The notes: generated by a model from the sequence alone, not told the origin. A DNA stretch of 34,820 nucleotides from Cupriavidus gilardii J11 (GCF_007829435.1 NZ_VLJN01000005.1:98849-133668); one strand, 5' to 3'. Positions 17,905 to 28,604 are shown, numbered from the stretch's first letter. Numbers and translations are program-made.

Positions 17905-18306
17905 ATGCACGCCCTGCCCGTTCCCGCCCGCCTTGTCGTGCTGGCGCTGCCGCTGCTGGCGGCGGCCTGTGCGGCGCCTTTGCCGCGCGACCTGAACGGT
18001 TCCCCGCCCACGGCGCGTCTGGCGCCCAATGCCGCGCCGGCGGCGCCGATGTCCGACGAGGAACGCAAGAAGCTGGATGCGCTGAACCGGCAGGTGCTGC
18101 GCGACCAGGAGGCCGCCATCGCGCGCGACCAGCAGGCACGTGCGTGGTCACGCGCGTACACATACAGCTATCCGTACTACGCGTATCCGAGCAGCTTCAG
18201 TTTCTTCTATGGGAGCGGCCGCCACGGCAGCCGTTGGGGCAGCGGCATCAGCTACGGATGGCCCGGCTATTGGGGCGGCTGGGGCGGTTATCCCTACTGG
18301 TGGTGA
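17905..18306 (+). CDS. Small putative lipoprotein with aromatic/Gly-rich tail
   Basis: A 133-residue protein. A hydrophobic signal (ARLVVLALPLLAAACAAP) with lipobox LAAAC, Cys at about residue 25, predicts a lipoprotein. The middle (SDEERKKLDALNRQVLRDQEAAIARDQQARA) is a predicted charged helix, and the last 50 residues are rich in Tyr, Trp, Gly and Ser (YSYPYYAYPSS, GWPGYWGGWGGYPYWW). No family is recognised. The tail might bind glycans or stack on surfaces, but that is speculation. It ends 18 bases before the convergent ftsB stop. Codon use looks like the neighbours, so it is probably a real gene. Confidence 0.7.
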   Translation: MHALPVPARLVVLALPLLAAACAAPLPRDLNGSPPTARLAPNAAPAAPMSDEERKKLDALNRQVLRDQEAAIARDQQARAWSRAYTYSYPYYAYPSSFSFFYGSGRHGSRWGSGISYGWPGYWGGWGGYPYWW

Positions 18307-18324
18307 TTCGGCGGGATGGCCGGC

Positions 18325-18666
18325 TCAGTGCCTGGCCGTGCCCCCCGCGGAATTGGGCGGCGGCGGCAGCGGCGGCGTTGCGCTGACCTTGGGCGCTGGC
18401 GCGACGAACTGGATGAACACCTCGCCGTCCTTGACCATGCCCAGTTCGTAGCGCGCACGCTCCTCGACGGCGCCAGTGCCGTCCTGCAGGTCGAGGACCT
18501 CCCCTTCCAGCTTGGCATTGCGCCGCTTCAGGGATTCGTTGCGCGCGGTCTGCTCCTGGACCTGCTTGTCGAGTTCCCATACCCGAAGCCAGCCGCCCTT
18601 ACCCAGCCACAGCGGGTATTGGATGGCGAGCAGCACCACGAACAACAACAACGTAATCAGGCGCAT
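18325..18666 (-). CDS. ftsB: Cell division protein FtsB
   Basis: A 113-residue bitopic membrane protein: a short N-terminus, one membrane segment ([18 protein letters not shown]), then a coiled coil ([33 protein letters not shown]) and the FtsB landmark [18 protein letters not shown]. FtsB joins FtsL and FtsQ in the divisome and helps trigger septal peptidoglycan synthesis. It lies downstream of eno, as in many proteobacteria. The tail after FIQF (Pro-rich, about 24 residues) is variable. Confidence 0.93.
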   Translation of the reverse strand: MRLITLLLFVVLLAIQYPLWLGKGGWLRVWELDKQVQEQTARNESLKRRNAKLEGEVLDLQDGTGAVEERARYELGMVKDGEVFIQFVAPAPKVSATPPLPPPPNSAGGTARH

Positions 18667-18754
18667 GACGGCATGGGAACGAACGGCTTGGCAACTTCGC
18701 TTGCAATTTCACCGGCGGCGGGAGCATTGAGCGCAGCCCATCGCCGGTGACTTC

Positions 18755-18790
18755 GCCGGCGGCCTGCCGCACCAGGCGGCAGTCGCCGGC
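18755..18790 (-). terminator. Strong nested hairpin after eno
   Basis: Two nested perfect arms, GCCGGCG/CGCCGGC (18755-18761 with 18784-18790) and CTGCCGC/GCGGCAG (18764-18770 with 18776-18782), close on an ACCAG loop. The structure begins seven bases after the eno stop. No U-run follows, so it may act as a processing or stability element, or a partial terminator before ftsB. Confidence 0.55.
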
Positions 18791-18796
18791 ACGGGC

Positions 18797-20486
<1,690 letters not shown>

Positions 20487-20607
20487 GCGTTGATCTCCAG
20501 TATGGTCTTGTCGTTGGTGAAATCGATGGGACCGATCCGATTTTCGGTCCCCGACGGTTGCCGCTCCGTCCGCCTGCCCACGCAGCCCGCGTGGACGGGG
20601 CAAACCG

Positions 20608-20624
20608 GCGCGGCCGGGCCGCGC
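20608..20624 (-). terminator. Hairpin after kdsA
   Basis: A 17-base palindrome, GCGCGGCC-G-GGCCGCGC, lies ten bases after the kdsA stop and can fold as a six-base-pair stem with a five-base loop. No U-run follows. Its distance from the stop matches the hairpins after the DUF1330 gene and eno. Confidence 0.45.
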
Positions 20625-20633
20625 ATATGCGGC

Positions 20634-21503
20634 TTACGCGCAGGCGGGCCAGCCGAAGTTGTCTTCGAGGAAGCCGGCGCGCTTGACCAGCGCGTCCAGG
20701 TCCTTCAGCACCGACAGCAGTTCCTTCATGCGCGACAGCGGCACGGCGTTCGGGCCGTCCGACATGGCCTTGCTCGGGTCCGGATGCGTCTCCATGAACA
20801 GGCCCGCGACACCGACCGCCACGGCCGCACGGGCCAGCACCGGCACGAACTCACGCTGGCCGCCCGAGCTGGTGCCCTGCCCGCCCGGCAACTGCACCGA
20901 GTGGGTGGCGTCGAACACCACGGGCGCGCCGGTCTCGCGCATGATGGCGAGCGAGCGCATGTCCGACACCAGGTTGTTGTAGCCGAACGAGACACCCCGC
21001 TCGCAGGCCATGAAGCTGTCCTCGGGCAGGCCCGCCTCGCGCGCGGCGTCGCGGGCCTTGTCGATGACGTTCTTCATGTCGTGCGGCGCCAGGAACTGGC
21101 CCTTCTTGATATTGACCGGCTTGCCGCTCTGCGCGCAGGCGCGGATGAAATCGGTCTGCCGGCACAGAAAGGCCGGCGTCTGCAGCACGTCGACCACCGC
21201 GGCCACGGGCTTGATCTCATCGATCTCGTGGATGTCGGTCAGCACCGGCACGCCGATCTCGCGCTTGACGGTCGCCAGGATCTCCAGCCCCTTCTCCATG
21301 CCGAGCCCCCGGAAGGACTTGCCCGACGAACGGTTGGCCTTGTCGAACGAGGACTTGTAGATGAAGGGGATGCCCAGCGCGCTGGTGATTTCCTTCAGCT
21401 CGCCTGCGGTGTCGAGCGCCATCTGCTGCGACTCGATCACGCAGGGTCCGGCGATCAGGAAGAAGGGCCGGTCCAGACCGACGTCGAATCCACACAGTTT
21501 CAT
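20634..21503 (-). CDS. kdsA: KDO-8-phosphate synthase
   Basis: A 289-residue 3-deoxy-D-manno-octulosonate-8-phosphate synthase, condensing phosphoenolpyruvate with arabinose-5-phosphate for the lipopolysaccharide core. Landmarks are [12 protein letters not shown] (13-24), [34 protein letters not shown] and [11 protein letters not shown]. Cys21 in AGPC is the residue that distinguishes metal-dependent enzymes (as in Aquifex) from the metal-independent E. coli type, which has Asn there. The ATG at 21503 has AGGAGA eight bases upstream; a longer in-frame start overlapping pyrG is rejected. It lies 25 bases after pyrG. Confidence 0.96.
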   Translation of the reverse strand: MKLCGFDVGLDRPFFLIAGPCVIESQQMALDTAGELKEITSALGIPFIYKSSFDKANRSSGKSFRGLGMEKGLEILATVKREIGVPVLTDIHEIDEIKPVAAVVDVLQTPAFLCRQTDFIRACAQSGKPVNIKKGQFLAPHDMKNVIDKARDAAREAGLPEDSFMACERGVSFGYNNLVSDMRSLAIMRETGAPVVFDATHSVQLPGGQGTSSGGQREFVPVLARAAVAVGVAGLFMETHPDPSKAMSDGPNAVPLSRMKELLSVLKDLDALVKRAGFLEDNFGWPACA

Positions 21504-21528
21504 GTTGCTCTCCTGCGGCGGCGCGCGA

Positions 21529-23211
<1,683 letters not shown>

Positions 23212-23288
23212 TTATACATGAGCGGGGGGCGGCGACGGATGCGAATTGGGGTGGCGGGAGGGGCGCTTAGGGGAGGAGTTTGGCGGTT

Positions 23289-23303
23289 GCTGCCCTCTCC
23301 CCC
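23289..23303. repeat. Partial copy C of the intergenic repeat
   Basis: GCTGCCCTCTCCCCC, the head of the repeat, abuts the stop codon of the alpha/beta hydrolase. The palindromic arm is absent. It may be a remnant. Confidence 0.4.
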
Positions 23304-24097
23304 TACCGCATCGAATCAATCAACGAAACGATCTCCCACGCCGTCTCCAACGGCCGCTCCATCGGATAAAGATGCCCGCCCTCGACGAAGCGCAGCCGCT
23401 CGCCCACCAGGCGGCGGGTCGCCGCGAGACCCGCCTGCCGCACCTCGCGCGAATGCGTGCCGGCGATGAAGCCCACCGGGAACGGCGTGCCATGCGCCAC
23501 CCGCCGGCCGAGGCTGGCGGGTAGCGTGCGGTAGATCCGGTATTCGACCTCGCGGTCGAAGCGCAGCCGGCGTTCGCCATCATTGCCGGTGGGCTCGGTG
23601 CCATGGATCACATAGTCGCGCAGCACGTCGTCATCCCAGACGGCGAAGCCGGGCTTGGACTTGAAATGCGCATGCGCGGTCTCGGCATCGGGCCAGTGGG
23701 TGCGCCGGCGCTTGGTGGCCGCGGCCGGGCTCGACTTTTCATCCACGCCCAGCCATTGCGCGGCACGCAATAGTCCGGCGCGCCAGCCACCGATCACGGG
23801 CGAATCGAGCATCACCACGCCGCGCACGTATTGGGGCTTGCGCAGCGCCGCCATCAAGGACAGGAAACCGCCCAATGAATGCCCTGCCAGCCAGACGGGC
23901 TCGCGATAATTCCGCTCAATTGAATGCACCAGCTGATGCACCAGGTGCGGCCACTCCCGCGTCACCGGATAGGCCGGATCATGGCCGTAGCGGTCTACCG
24001 CGCGGATCTCGAAGCGATCCTCCAGCGCACTGAAGAGCTTCCGGTATGTGGTGACCGGAAAGCCATTGGCGTGGGAAAAGTGCAGCACGTCGCGCAT
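23303..24097 (-). CDS. Alpha/beta hydrolase, last gene of the Anbu cluster
   Basis: A 264-residue alpha/beta-hydrolase. The nucleophile elbow is GHSLGG with S74; the early HANGFP motif provides the oxyanion region; a C-terminal EGGHLYPMERP supplies the likely catalytic H241, and D97 (MLDSP) or a later acidic residue may complete the triad. A basic insert (about 118-135, SSPAAATKRRRTHW) may be the lid. The ATG at 24097 has GAGGGG upstream and lies 21 bases after the anbu stop, so co-transcription is likely. Substrate unknown; an esterase or amidase role on the product of the cluster is conceivable but unproven. Confidence 0.85.
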   Translation of the reverse strand: MRDVLHFSHANGFPVTTYRKLFSALEDRFEIRAVDRYGHDPAYPVTREWPHLVHQLVHSIERNYREPVWLAGHSLGGFLSLMAALRKPQYVRGVVMLDSPVIGGWRAGLLRAAQWLGVDEKSSPAAATKRRRTHWPDAETAHAHFKSKPGFAVWDDDVLRDYVIHGTEPTGNDGERRLRFDREVEYRIYRTLPASLGRRVAHGTPFPVGFIAGTHSREVRQAGLAATRRLVGERLRFVEGGHLYPMERPLETAWEIVSLIDSMR

Positions 24098-24118
24098 GGT
24101 GCCGGCCCCTCGCGGCGC

Positions 24119-24940
24119 TCAGCCCTCGCCGCGCGCCCGTTCGCGCCGCGCGCGCACCGGCTGGCCCCAGCGGTCGCCGTCGCCCGCCCTTGCCAGCGGA
24201 AATTCGGCGGGTGCGGCGGCGTCCCATTCGGGGTCGGCGATTTCGCCAAAGACCTGCCGCAGCCGTTGGCCCCAGGTGTCGCGGATCATGCGGAAGTACG
24301 CGTTGCGCTCGTCGATATTGACGAAGCGCGTCACGCGCAGCGTGTCGGTCTCATAGACCAGCAGATCGAGCGGCAGGCCCACCGAGATATTGGACTTCAA
24401 CGTGGAGTCCATCGAGATCAACGCGCACTTGGCCGCCTCGTCCAGCGGCATCGCGGGATGAATCACGCGGTCGATGATGGGCTTGCCGTACTTCGCCTCG
24501 CCGATCTGGAAGTAGCAGTTCTCGGGCGTCGCCTCGACGAAGTTGCCGGCCGCATAGATCTGGAACAGACGGGGCCGCTCGGTGCCGATCTGCCCGCCGA
24601 AGATCAGGCTGACATTGAACTCGACGCCGGCATCGCGCAGTGCGTCGGCATCCCGCTTGTACACCTGCCGCACCGCATCGCCCACCACCGAGGCGGCTTC
24701 GAACATGTCGCGCGCGGTCCACAGCGAGCGCTTGTCGTCGCGGCCCTCGGCCAGGATCTGCCGCACCGACTGGCTGATGGCCAGATTGCCGGCTGTCAGC
24801 AGCACGGTCACGCGATCGCCGGGATCTTCGAACACGGTCAGCTTGCGCGCGGTGGAGATCGCGTCGACCCCCGCATTGGTGCGCGAATCCGACAGAAATA
24901 CCAGGCCGGCATCGAGCCGCATGGCTACACAGTACGTCAT
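24119..24940 (-). CDS. anbu: Anbu, proteasome/HslV-related peptidase homologue
   Basis: A 273-residue proteasome-type protease of the Anbu (ancestral beta subunit) family. It begins MTYCVAMRLDAGLVFLSDSRTNAGVD; removal of Met exposes Thr2 as the N-terminal nucleophile, and D18 (LSDSRT) and K33 (ARKLTVF) occupy the catalytic positions equivalent to Asp17 and Lys33 of proteasome beta subunits. Later regions (VTVLLTAGNLAISQSV, AKCALISMDSTLKSN) fit the Ntn-hydrolase fold. The ATG at 24940 is decisive because only it puts Thr at position 2. Known Anbu proteins assemble into open helical rings with little detected protease activity, and no partner unfoldase is known. It follows the transglutaminase-like gene. 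Confidence 0.92.
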   Translation of the reverse strand: MTYCVAMRLDAGLVFLSDSRTNAGVDAISTARKLTVFEDPGDRVTVLLTAGNLAISQSVRQILAEGRDDKRSLWTARDMFEAASVVGDAVRQVYKRDADALRDAGVEFNVSLIFGGQIGTERPRLFQIYAAGNFVEATPENCYFQIGEAKYGKPIIDRVIHPAMPLDEAAKCALISMDSTLKSNISVGLPLDLLVYETDTLRVTRFVNIDERNAYFRMIRDTWGQRLRQVFGEIADPEWDAAAPAEFPLARAGDGDRWGQPVRARRERARGEG

Positions 24941-24967
24941 GATCTTGTCTTGTCTTCGTTGGGTGCG

Positions 24968-24990
24968 GCCGGCGGGCCGTGGCCGCCGGC
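24968..24990 (-). promoter_or_regulatory. GC-rich hairpin in the anbu leader
   Basis: GCCGGCGG and CCGCCGGC form perfect eight-base arms around a seven-base loop, 28 bases before the anbu start in the 154-base gap after the transglutaminase gene. With no U-run it is more likely an mRNA processing or stability element, or an attenuator, than a simple terminator. Confidence 0.45.
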
Positions 24991-25094
24991 ATTGTAGCGT
25001 CGCCGGCTGGCGCGGCACGGACCAAACGGTCACTCTATCGGCCCGGCGCCGCGCGCGTCAACGTGCGATTTGGCGCTGACTCCATGCGCGCCAT

Positions 25095-25916
25095 TCAGGA
25101 GATGACTTCGATGACGATCTCGACCGACATGGTTTCGGTGCCGCCACCCTCGCGCACGCCGCGGATCGGCGCGGCCGAGCGGTAATCGCGCCCCACCGCG
25201 AGCCTGACATGACGTGCGTCGGTGAAGCACCCGTGCGTGACGTCGATGCTGCACCACAACTCACGGTCGGTGTCCACGCAGACATCGGCCCAGGCATGGC
25301 TGGCGAGATAGGTGGCGGCGGGGTCGTGGAAATAGCCGCTGACATACCGCGCCGGAATGCCGAAGGCACGGCATGCCGCCACCATGACCTGTGCCTGGTC
25401 CTGGCATACGCCCGCGCCCAGACCGAACGCCTCCGCGGCGCTGGTGCCGACGTCGGTGGTGTTGGGCTGGTAGCGCACGCGCTCGCCGATCGCCTGCGCC
25501 AGCGCCAGCAGCGCCGCCGTGCCATGGCCGGCCGCAAGGTAGGGCGCGGCGAACGACACCAGCGCCTCGGGCGCCGCGGTCAAAGGCGTGCTGGAGCGGA
25601 AATACAGCGGCGACACGCGCGCCTCGCCCTCGGGCGGAGCGTCGCCGAACAGTGGTTCGGATGCCGGCAACGGTCGCGGCTCCACCTCGCCGCTGGCGAC
25701 GATGGTGATCGTGTCCGCGGGCCGCGCCAGCGTGAAGTGGTGGACGATATTGCCGAAGCCGTCGACCGCCTCCGACAGGTTGCCCGGCACCGACAGTTGC
25801 CAGCCCCGCACCTCCTGCAACGGTCCGGAGCGCGGCGCGAGGCGCAGTTCATGGACGCTGCGCACGACCGGCTCGGCATAGCGATAAACGGTGCGGTGGT
25901 GAATTCGGTATGTCAC
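25095..25916 (-). CDS. Transglutaminase-like cysteine protease homologue of the Anbu cluster
   Basis: A 273-residue protein with a bacterial transglutaminase N-terminal domain (about 1-80, YRIHHRTVYRYAEPVVRSVHELRLAPR) and a transglutaminase-like core. The triad is complete: C171 in GAGVCQDQAQVM, H206 in SHAWADV and D224 in SIDVTHG. The core fold is used for peptide-bond cleavage or amide/isopeptide exchange. No signal peptide is seen, so it acts in the cytoplasm. It is one of the four genes that recurrently accompany anbu. A palindromic repeat lies between it and the alpha-E gene upstream. The target is unknown. Confidence 0.92.
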   Translation of the reverse strand: MTYRIHHRTVYRYAEPVVRSVHELRLAPRSGPLQEVRGWQLSVPGNLSEAVDGFGNIVHHFTLARPADTITIVASGEVEPRPLPASEPLFGDAPPEGEARVSPLYFRSSTPLTAAPEALVSFAAPYLAAGHGTAALLALAQAIGERVRYQPNTTDVGTSAAEAFGLGAGVCQDQAQVMVAACRAFGIPARYVSGYFHDPAATYLASHAWADVCVDTDRELWCSIDVTHGCFTDARHVRLAVGRDYRSAAPIRGVREGGGTETMSVEIVIEVIS

Positions 25917-25978
25917 GATGGGTGAAGCGGTCGGCGCAGGGGCGCTCGGCCCTGGATGGTTACTGCCCTCTCCCCCGG

Positions 25979-26005
25979 CCCCTCTCCCGCGTTGCGGGAG
26001 AGGGG
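25979..26005. repeat. Palindromic intergenic repeat, full copy B
   Basis: Twelve-base perfect arms CCCCTCTCCCGC (25979-25990) and complement (25994-26005) around GTT, preceded by ACTGCCCTCTCCCCCGG. It lies in the 115-base gap between the alpha-E and transglutaminase genes, that is, inside the presumed Anbu operon, and would form a very stable hairpin in the transcript. Confidence 0.85.
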
Positions 26006-26031
26006 AGAAAGGGCGGGGCGCGAGGGCATCG

Positions 26032-26985
26032 TCAGGACGCCAGCGGCGGCACCAGGAAATCCCGGCTGATGCCGCTGCCCAGATCGCCGATGCGCTCCAG
26101 GAAGCTGGTCAGGTAGGCATGCAGGCCGACCGCGAAGATGTCGTCGATGCGCGCGTATTTGAGTTCGGCGTGCAGTTTACCAGCCTGACGCTCGGTCTCG
26201 GCCGATTGCTGGTTGCGAACCAGCGCGAGGATGGCGACGACCTCGTCCATGCTCGCCACCAGCGAACGTGGCATGTCCGGCCGCAGGATCAGCAGCTCGG
26301 CGACGCGTTCCGGCGTGATCACGGTGCGGTAGATCTTGCGGTAGACCTCGAAGCCGGACACCGAACGCAGCACCGCTGCCCAATGGTAGAAGTCGTTACC
26401 GACCGGCGCGGGCGTGCCGTCACCCACTCCGGCCGAGTGGAACTTGACGTCGAGGATCCGCGCGGTATTGTCGGCGCGCTCCAGAAAGGTGCCAAGCCGC
26501 ATGAAATGGAACGCGTCGTCCTTCAACATGGTGCCGAACTGCACACCGCGCGCCAGATGGGAGCGGAACTTGACCCATTCGAAGAACTGCGGCGGGTCGT
26601 CGTGCAGCACGCCGTCCGCGATCATGCGCGGCACGTCCAGCCACGTGGTATTGAGCGTTTCCCACACCTCGGTGGTCAGCGAGCCCCGCACCGCCCGCGC
26701 GTTCTCGCGCGCGGCGCGAAGGCAGCTCATGATCGATGACGGGTTGCTCATGTCGCGCACCATGAAGTCGATCACATCGTCGCGCGACAGCAGGCCGTAC
26801 TTGTGGTCGAACGCGCGGGTCAGTTCGGAGATGTCGAGCATCGCCCACCAGCCCTGCTCCGCCACTTCCAGCGATTGCGGCAGCAGCGAGGTCTGGTAGT
26901 TGACATCGAGCATGCGCGCGGTGTTTTCCGCGCGCTCGGTATAGCGCGCCATCCAGAACAGATGGTCGGCGGTGCGGCTCAACAT
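26032..26985 (-). CDS. Alpha-E domain protein (DUF403)
   Basis: A 317-residue all-helical alpha-E protein. It contains two copies of the motif ERAxNTARxLDV, at residues 17-28 (ERAENTARMLDV) and 169-180 (ERADNTARILDV), and a weaker ARENARAVR at 92-100, which shows an internal duplication. The ATG at 26985 (MLSRTADHLFWMARY) has GGGAGA upstream. The frame stays open far upstream, through a hexanucleotide repeat and into the ATP-grasp gene, but those residues are not family-like. The family always travels with the circularly permuted ATP-grasp protein and has been suggested to be its partner. The biochemical role is unknown. Confidence 0.93.
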   Translation of the reverse strand: MLSRTADHLFWMARYTERAENTARMLDVNYQTSLLPQSLEVAEQGWWAMLDISELTRAFDHKYGLLSRDDVIDFMVRDMSNPSSIMSCLRAARENARAVRGSLTTEVWETLNTTWLDVPRMIADGVLHDDPPQFFEWVKFRSHLARGVQFGTMLKDDAFHFMRLGTFLERADNTARILDVKFHSAGVGDGTPAPVGNDFYHWAAVLRSVSGFEVYRKIYRTVITPERVAELLILRPDMPRSLVASMDEVVAILALVRNQQSAETERQAGKLHAELKYARIDDIFAVGLHAYLTSFLERIGDLGSGISRDFLVPPLAS

Positions 26986-27051
26986 GGTTCGGTCTCCCGG
27001 GGACTGCGCGGCATGGGCAAGAAACGCATGCCGATGATCGGCTTGTGCTGC

Positions 27052-27096
27052 GATGTTGTTGTCGATGTCGTTGTCGATGTCGATGTCGATGTCGTT
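27052..27096. repeat. Hexanucleotide tandem repeat in the alpha-E leader
   Basis: Fifteen consecutive triplets of the types GAT, GTC and GTT, dominated by the unit GTCGAT with GTCGTT variants, fill 45 bases between the ATP-grasp stop and the alpha-E start. It is A/T-richer than its surroundings. On the coding strand and in frame with alpha-E it would read as an Asn/Asp/Ile run, but it is upstream of the likely start. Hexamer slippage would alter leader length without changing frame. Confidence 0.85.
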
Positions 27097-27131
27097 GGCC
27101 AACACGGGCCCGGCGACGGATGCGCCCGCGG

Positions 27132-28604
27132 TCAGCGCTCCAGCACCCACGTGTCCTTGGTGCCGCCGCCCTGCGAGGAATTGACCACCAGCGAGCCTTC
27201 GCGCAATGCCACGCGCGTCAGGCCGCCGGGAACCATGCGCACCTCCTTGCCCGACAGCACGAAGGGCCGCAGGTCGATATGGCGCGGTGCGATGCCGGAC
27301 TCGACGTAGGTGGGACAGGTCGACAGCGCCAGCGTCGGCTGCGCAATGTACTGGTGCGGTCGCGCCTTGACCACGTCGCGGAAGGCCTCGATTTCCGCCC
27401 GCGTGGCGGCGGGGCCGACCAGCATGCCGTAGCCGCCCGCGCCGTGCGTTTCCTTGACGACCAGTTCGTCCAGATGGTCCAGCACGTACCGCAGGTCGTC
27501 CGGCCGCCGGCACATGTATGTCGGCACATTGGACAGCAGCGGCTCCTCGCCGAGATAGAAGCGGATCATCTCGGGCACATAGGGGTAGATCGACTTGTCG
27601 TCGGCCACACCGGTGCCGATCGCATTGCATATCGTGACATTGCCGGCGCGGTACACCGACAGCAGCCCTGCGGCGCCCAGCGACGAATCCGGGCGGAATA
27701 CCAGCGGATCGAGGAAGTCGTCATCGACGCGGCGGTAGATCACGTCGATGCGCTGCGGGCCCTGCGTGGTCCGCATATACAGGTGCTCGTCCTGCACGAA
27801 CAGATCGCTGCCCTCCACCAGCTCCACGCCCATCTGCTGAGCCAGGAAGGCGTGCTCGAAATAGGCGGAGTTGTACATGCCGGGGGTCAGCACCACGACG
27901 GTGGGATCCGCGATGGCGGCGGGCGACACGCTGCGCAGCATGTCGAGCAGCAGGTCGGGATAGTGGGCCACCGGCGCCACCCGGTTGCGGGCGAACAGCT
28001 CGGGGAACAGCCGCATCATCATCTTGCGGTTCTCGAGCATGTAGGAGACGCCGGACGGTACGCGCAGGTTGTCCTCCAGCACATAGAACTCGCCCTCGCC
28101 CGCGCGCACCACGTCGATGCCGGCCACGTGCGCATAGATATCGCGCGGCACGTCGATGCCCAGCATCTCCGGACGGTACTGCGCGTTGTCGTAGACCTGC
28201 TCGGCGGGTATCACGCCGGCCCGGATGATGTCCTGGCCGTGGTAGATATCGTGGATGAAGCGGTTCAGCGCGGCCACGCGCTGGCGCAGTCCGAGTTCAA
28301 GGGTCTGCCACTCCGACGCGGGGAAAATGCGCGGAATCACGTCGAACGGAATGGTCCGCTCGGTGCCGCTATTGTTTTCGTCCTTGTCGCCGTACACGGC
28401 AAACGTGATCCCCACGCGCCGGAACACCAGATCGGCATCGGCGCGCTTGTTGGCCATGATGGCCTCCGACTGCCGCGACAGCCAGTCGGCGAAATGGCGG
28501 TAATGCGGCCGCACCTGCTCCTGCGACAGCGGCTGGCCTGCCCGGATGGCCGCGGGCGCCCCCTCCTGCCCATCCATCATCTCGTCGAAAAACCTCGCCG
28601 CCAT
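27132..28604 (-). CDS. Circularly permuted ATP-grasp protein (DUF404/DUF407)
   Basis: A 490-residue circularly permuted ATP-grasp type 2 protein. Visible motifs include the N-terminal IPFDVIPRIFPASEW, GEFYVLEDNLRVPSGVSYMLENR (about 171-193), the nucleotide/metal segment KETHGAGGYGM (384-394), RHIDLRPFVL (441-450) and the C-terminal SSQGGGTKDTWVLER. ATP-grasp enzymes join a carboxylate to an amine through an acyl phosphate, so this protein is the likely ligase of the cluster. The ATG at 28604 has AGGA nine bases upstream; the upstream extension from 28718 is rejected as low-complexity. It is first in the presumed operon, 200 bases after gntK. Substrates are unknown. Confidence 0.93.
   Translation of the reverse strand: MAARFFDEMMDGQEGAPAAIRAGQPLSQEQVRPHYRHFADWLSRQSEAIMANKRADADLVFRRVGITFAVYGDKDENNSGTERTIPFDVIPRIFPASEWQTLELGLRQRVAALNRFIHDIYHGQDIIRAGVIPAEQVYDNAQYRPEMLGIDVPRDIYAHVAGIDVVRAGEGEFYVLEDNLRVPSGVSYMLENRKMMMRLFPELFARNRVAPVAHYPDLLLDMLRSVSPAAIADPTVVVLTPGMYNSAYFEHAFLAQQMGVELVEGSDLFVQDEHLYMRTTQGPQRIDVIYRRVDDDFLDPLVFRPDSSLGAAGLLSVYRAGNVTICNAIGTGVADDKSIYPYVPEMIRFYLGEEPLLSNVPTYMCRRPDDLRYVLDHLDELVVKETHGAGGYGMLVGPAATRAEIEAFRDVVKARPHQYIAQPTLALSTCPTYVESGIAPRHIDLRPFVLSGKEVRMVPGGLTRVALREGSLVVNSSQGGGTKDTWVLER

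Noticed and set aside
27052-27096. The repeat region as a CRISPR or iteron array
   Set aside because: The units are six bases long without spacers and no cas or rep gene is near.
26986-27630. N-terminal extension of the alpha-E protein, including an Asp/Ile/Asn run from the hexamer repeat
   Set aside because: Family members start at the MLSRTADHLFW-type N-terminus, which has its own ribosome binding site; the extension runs into the ATP-grasp gene.
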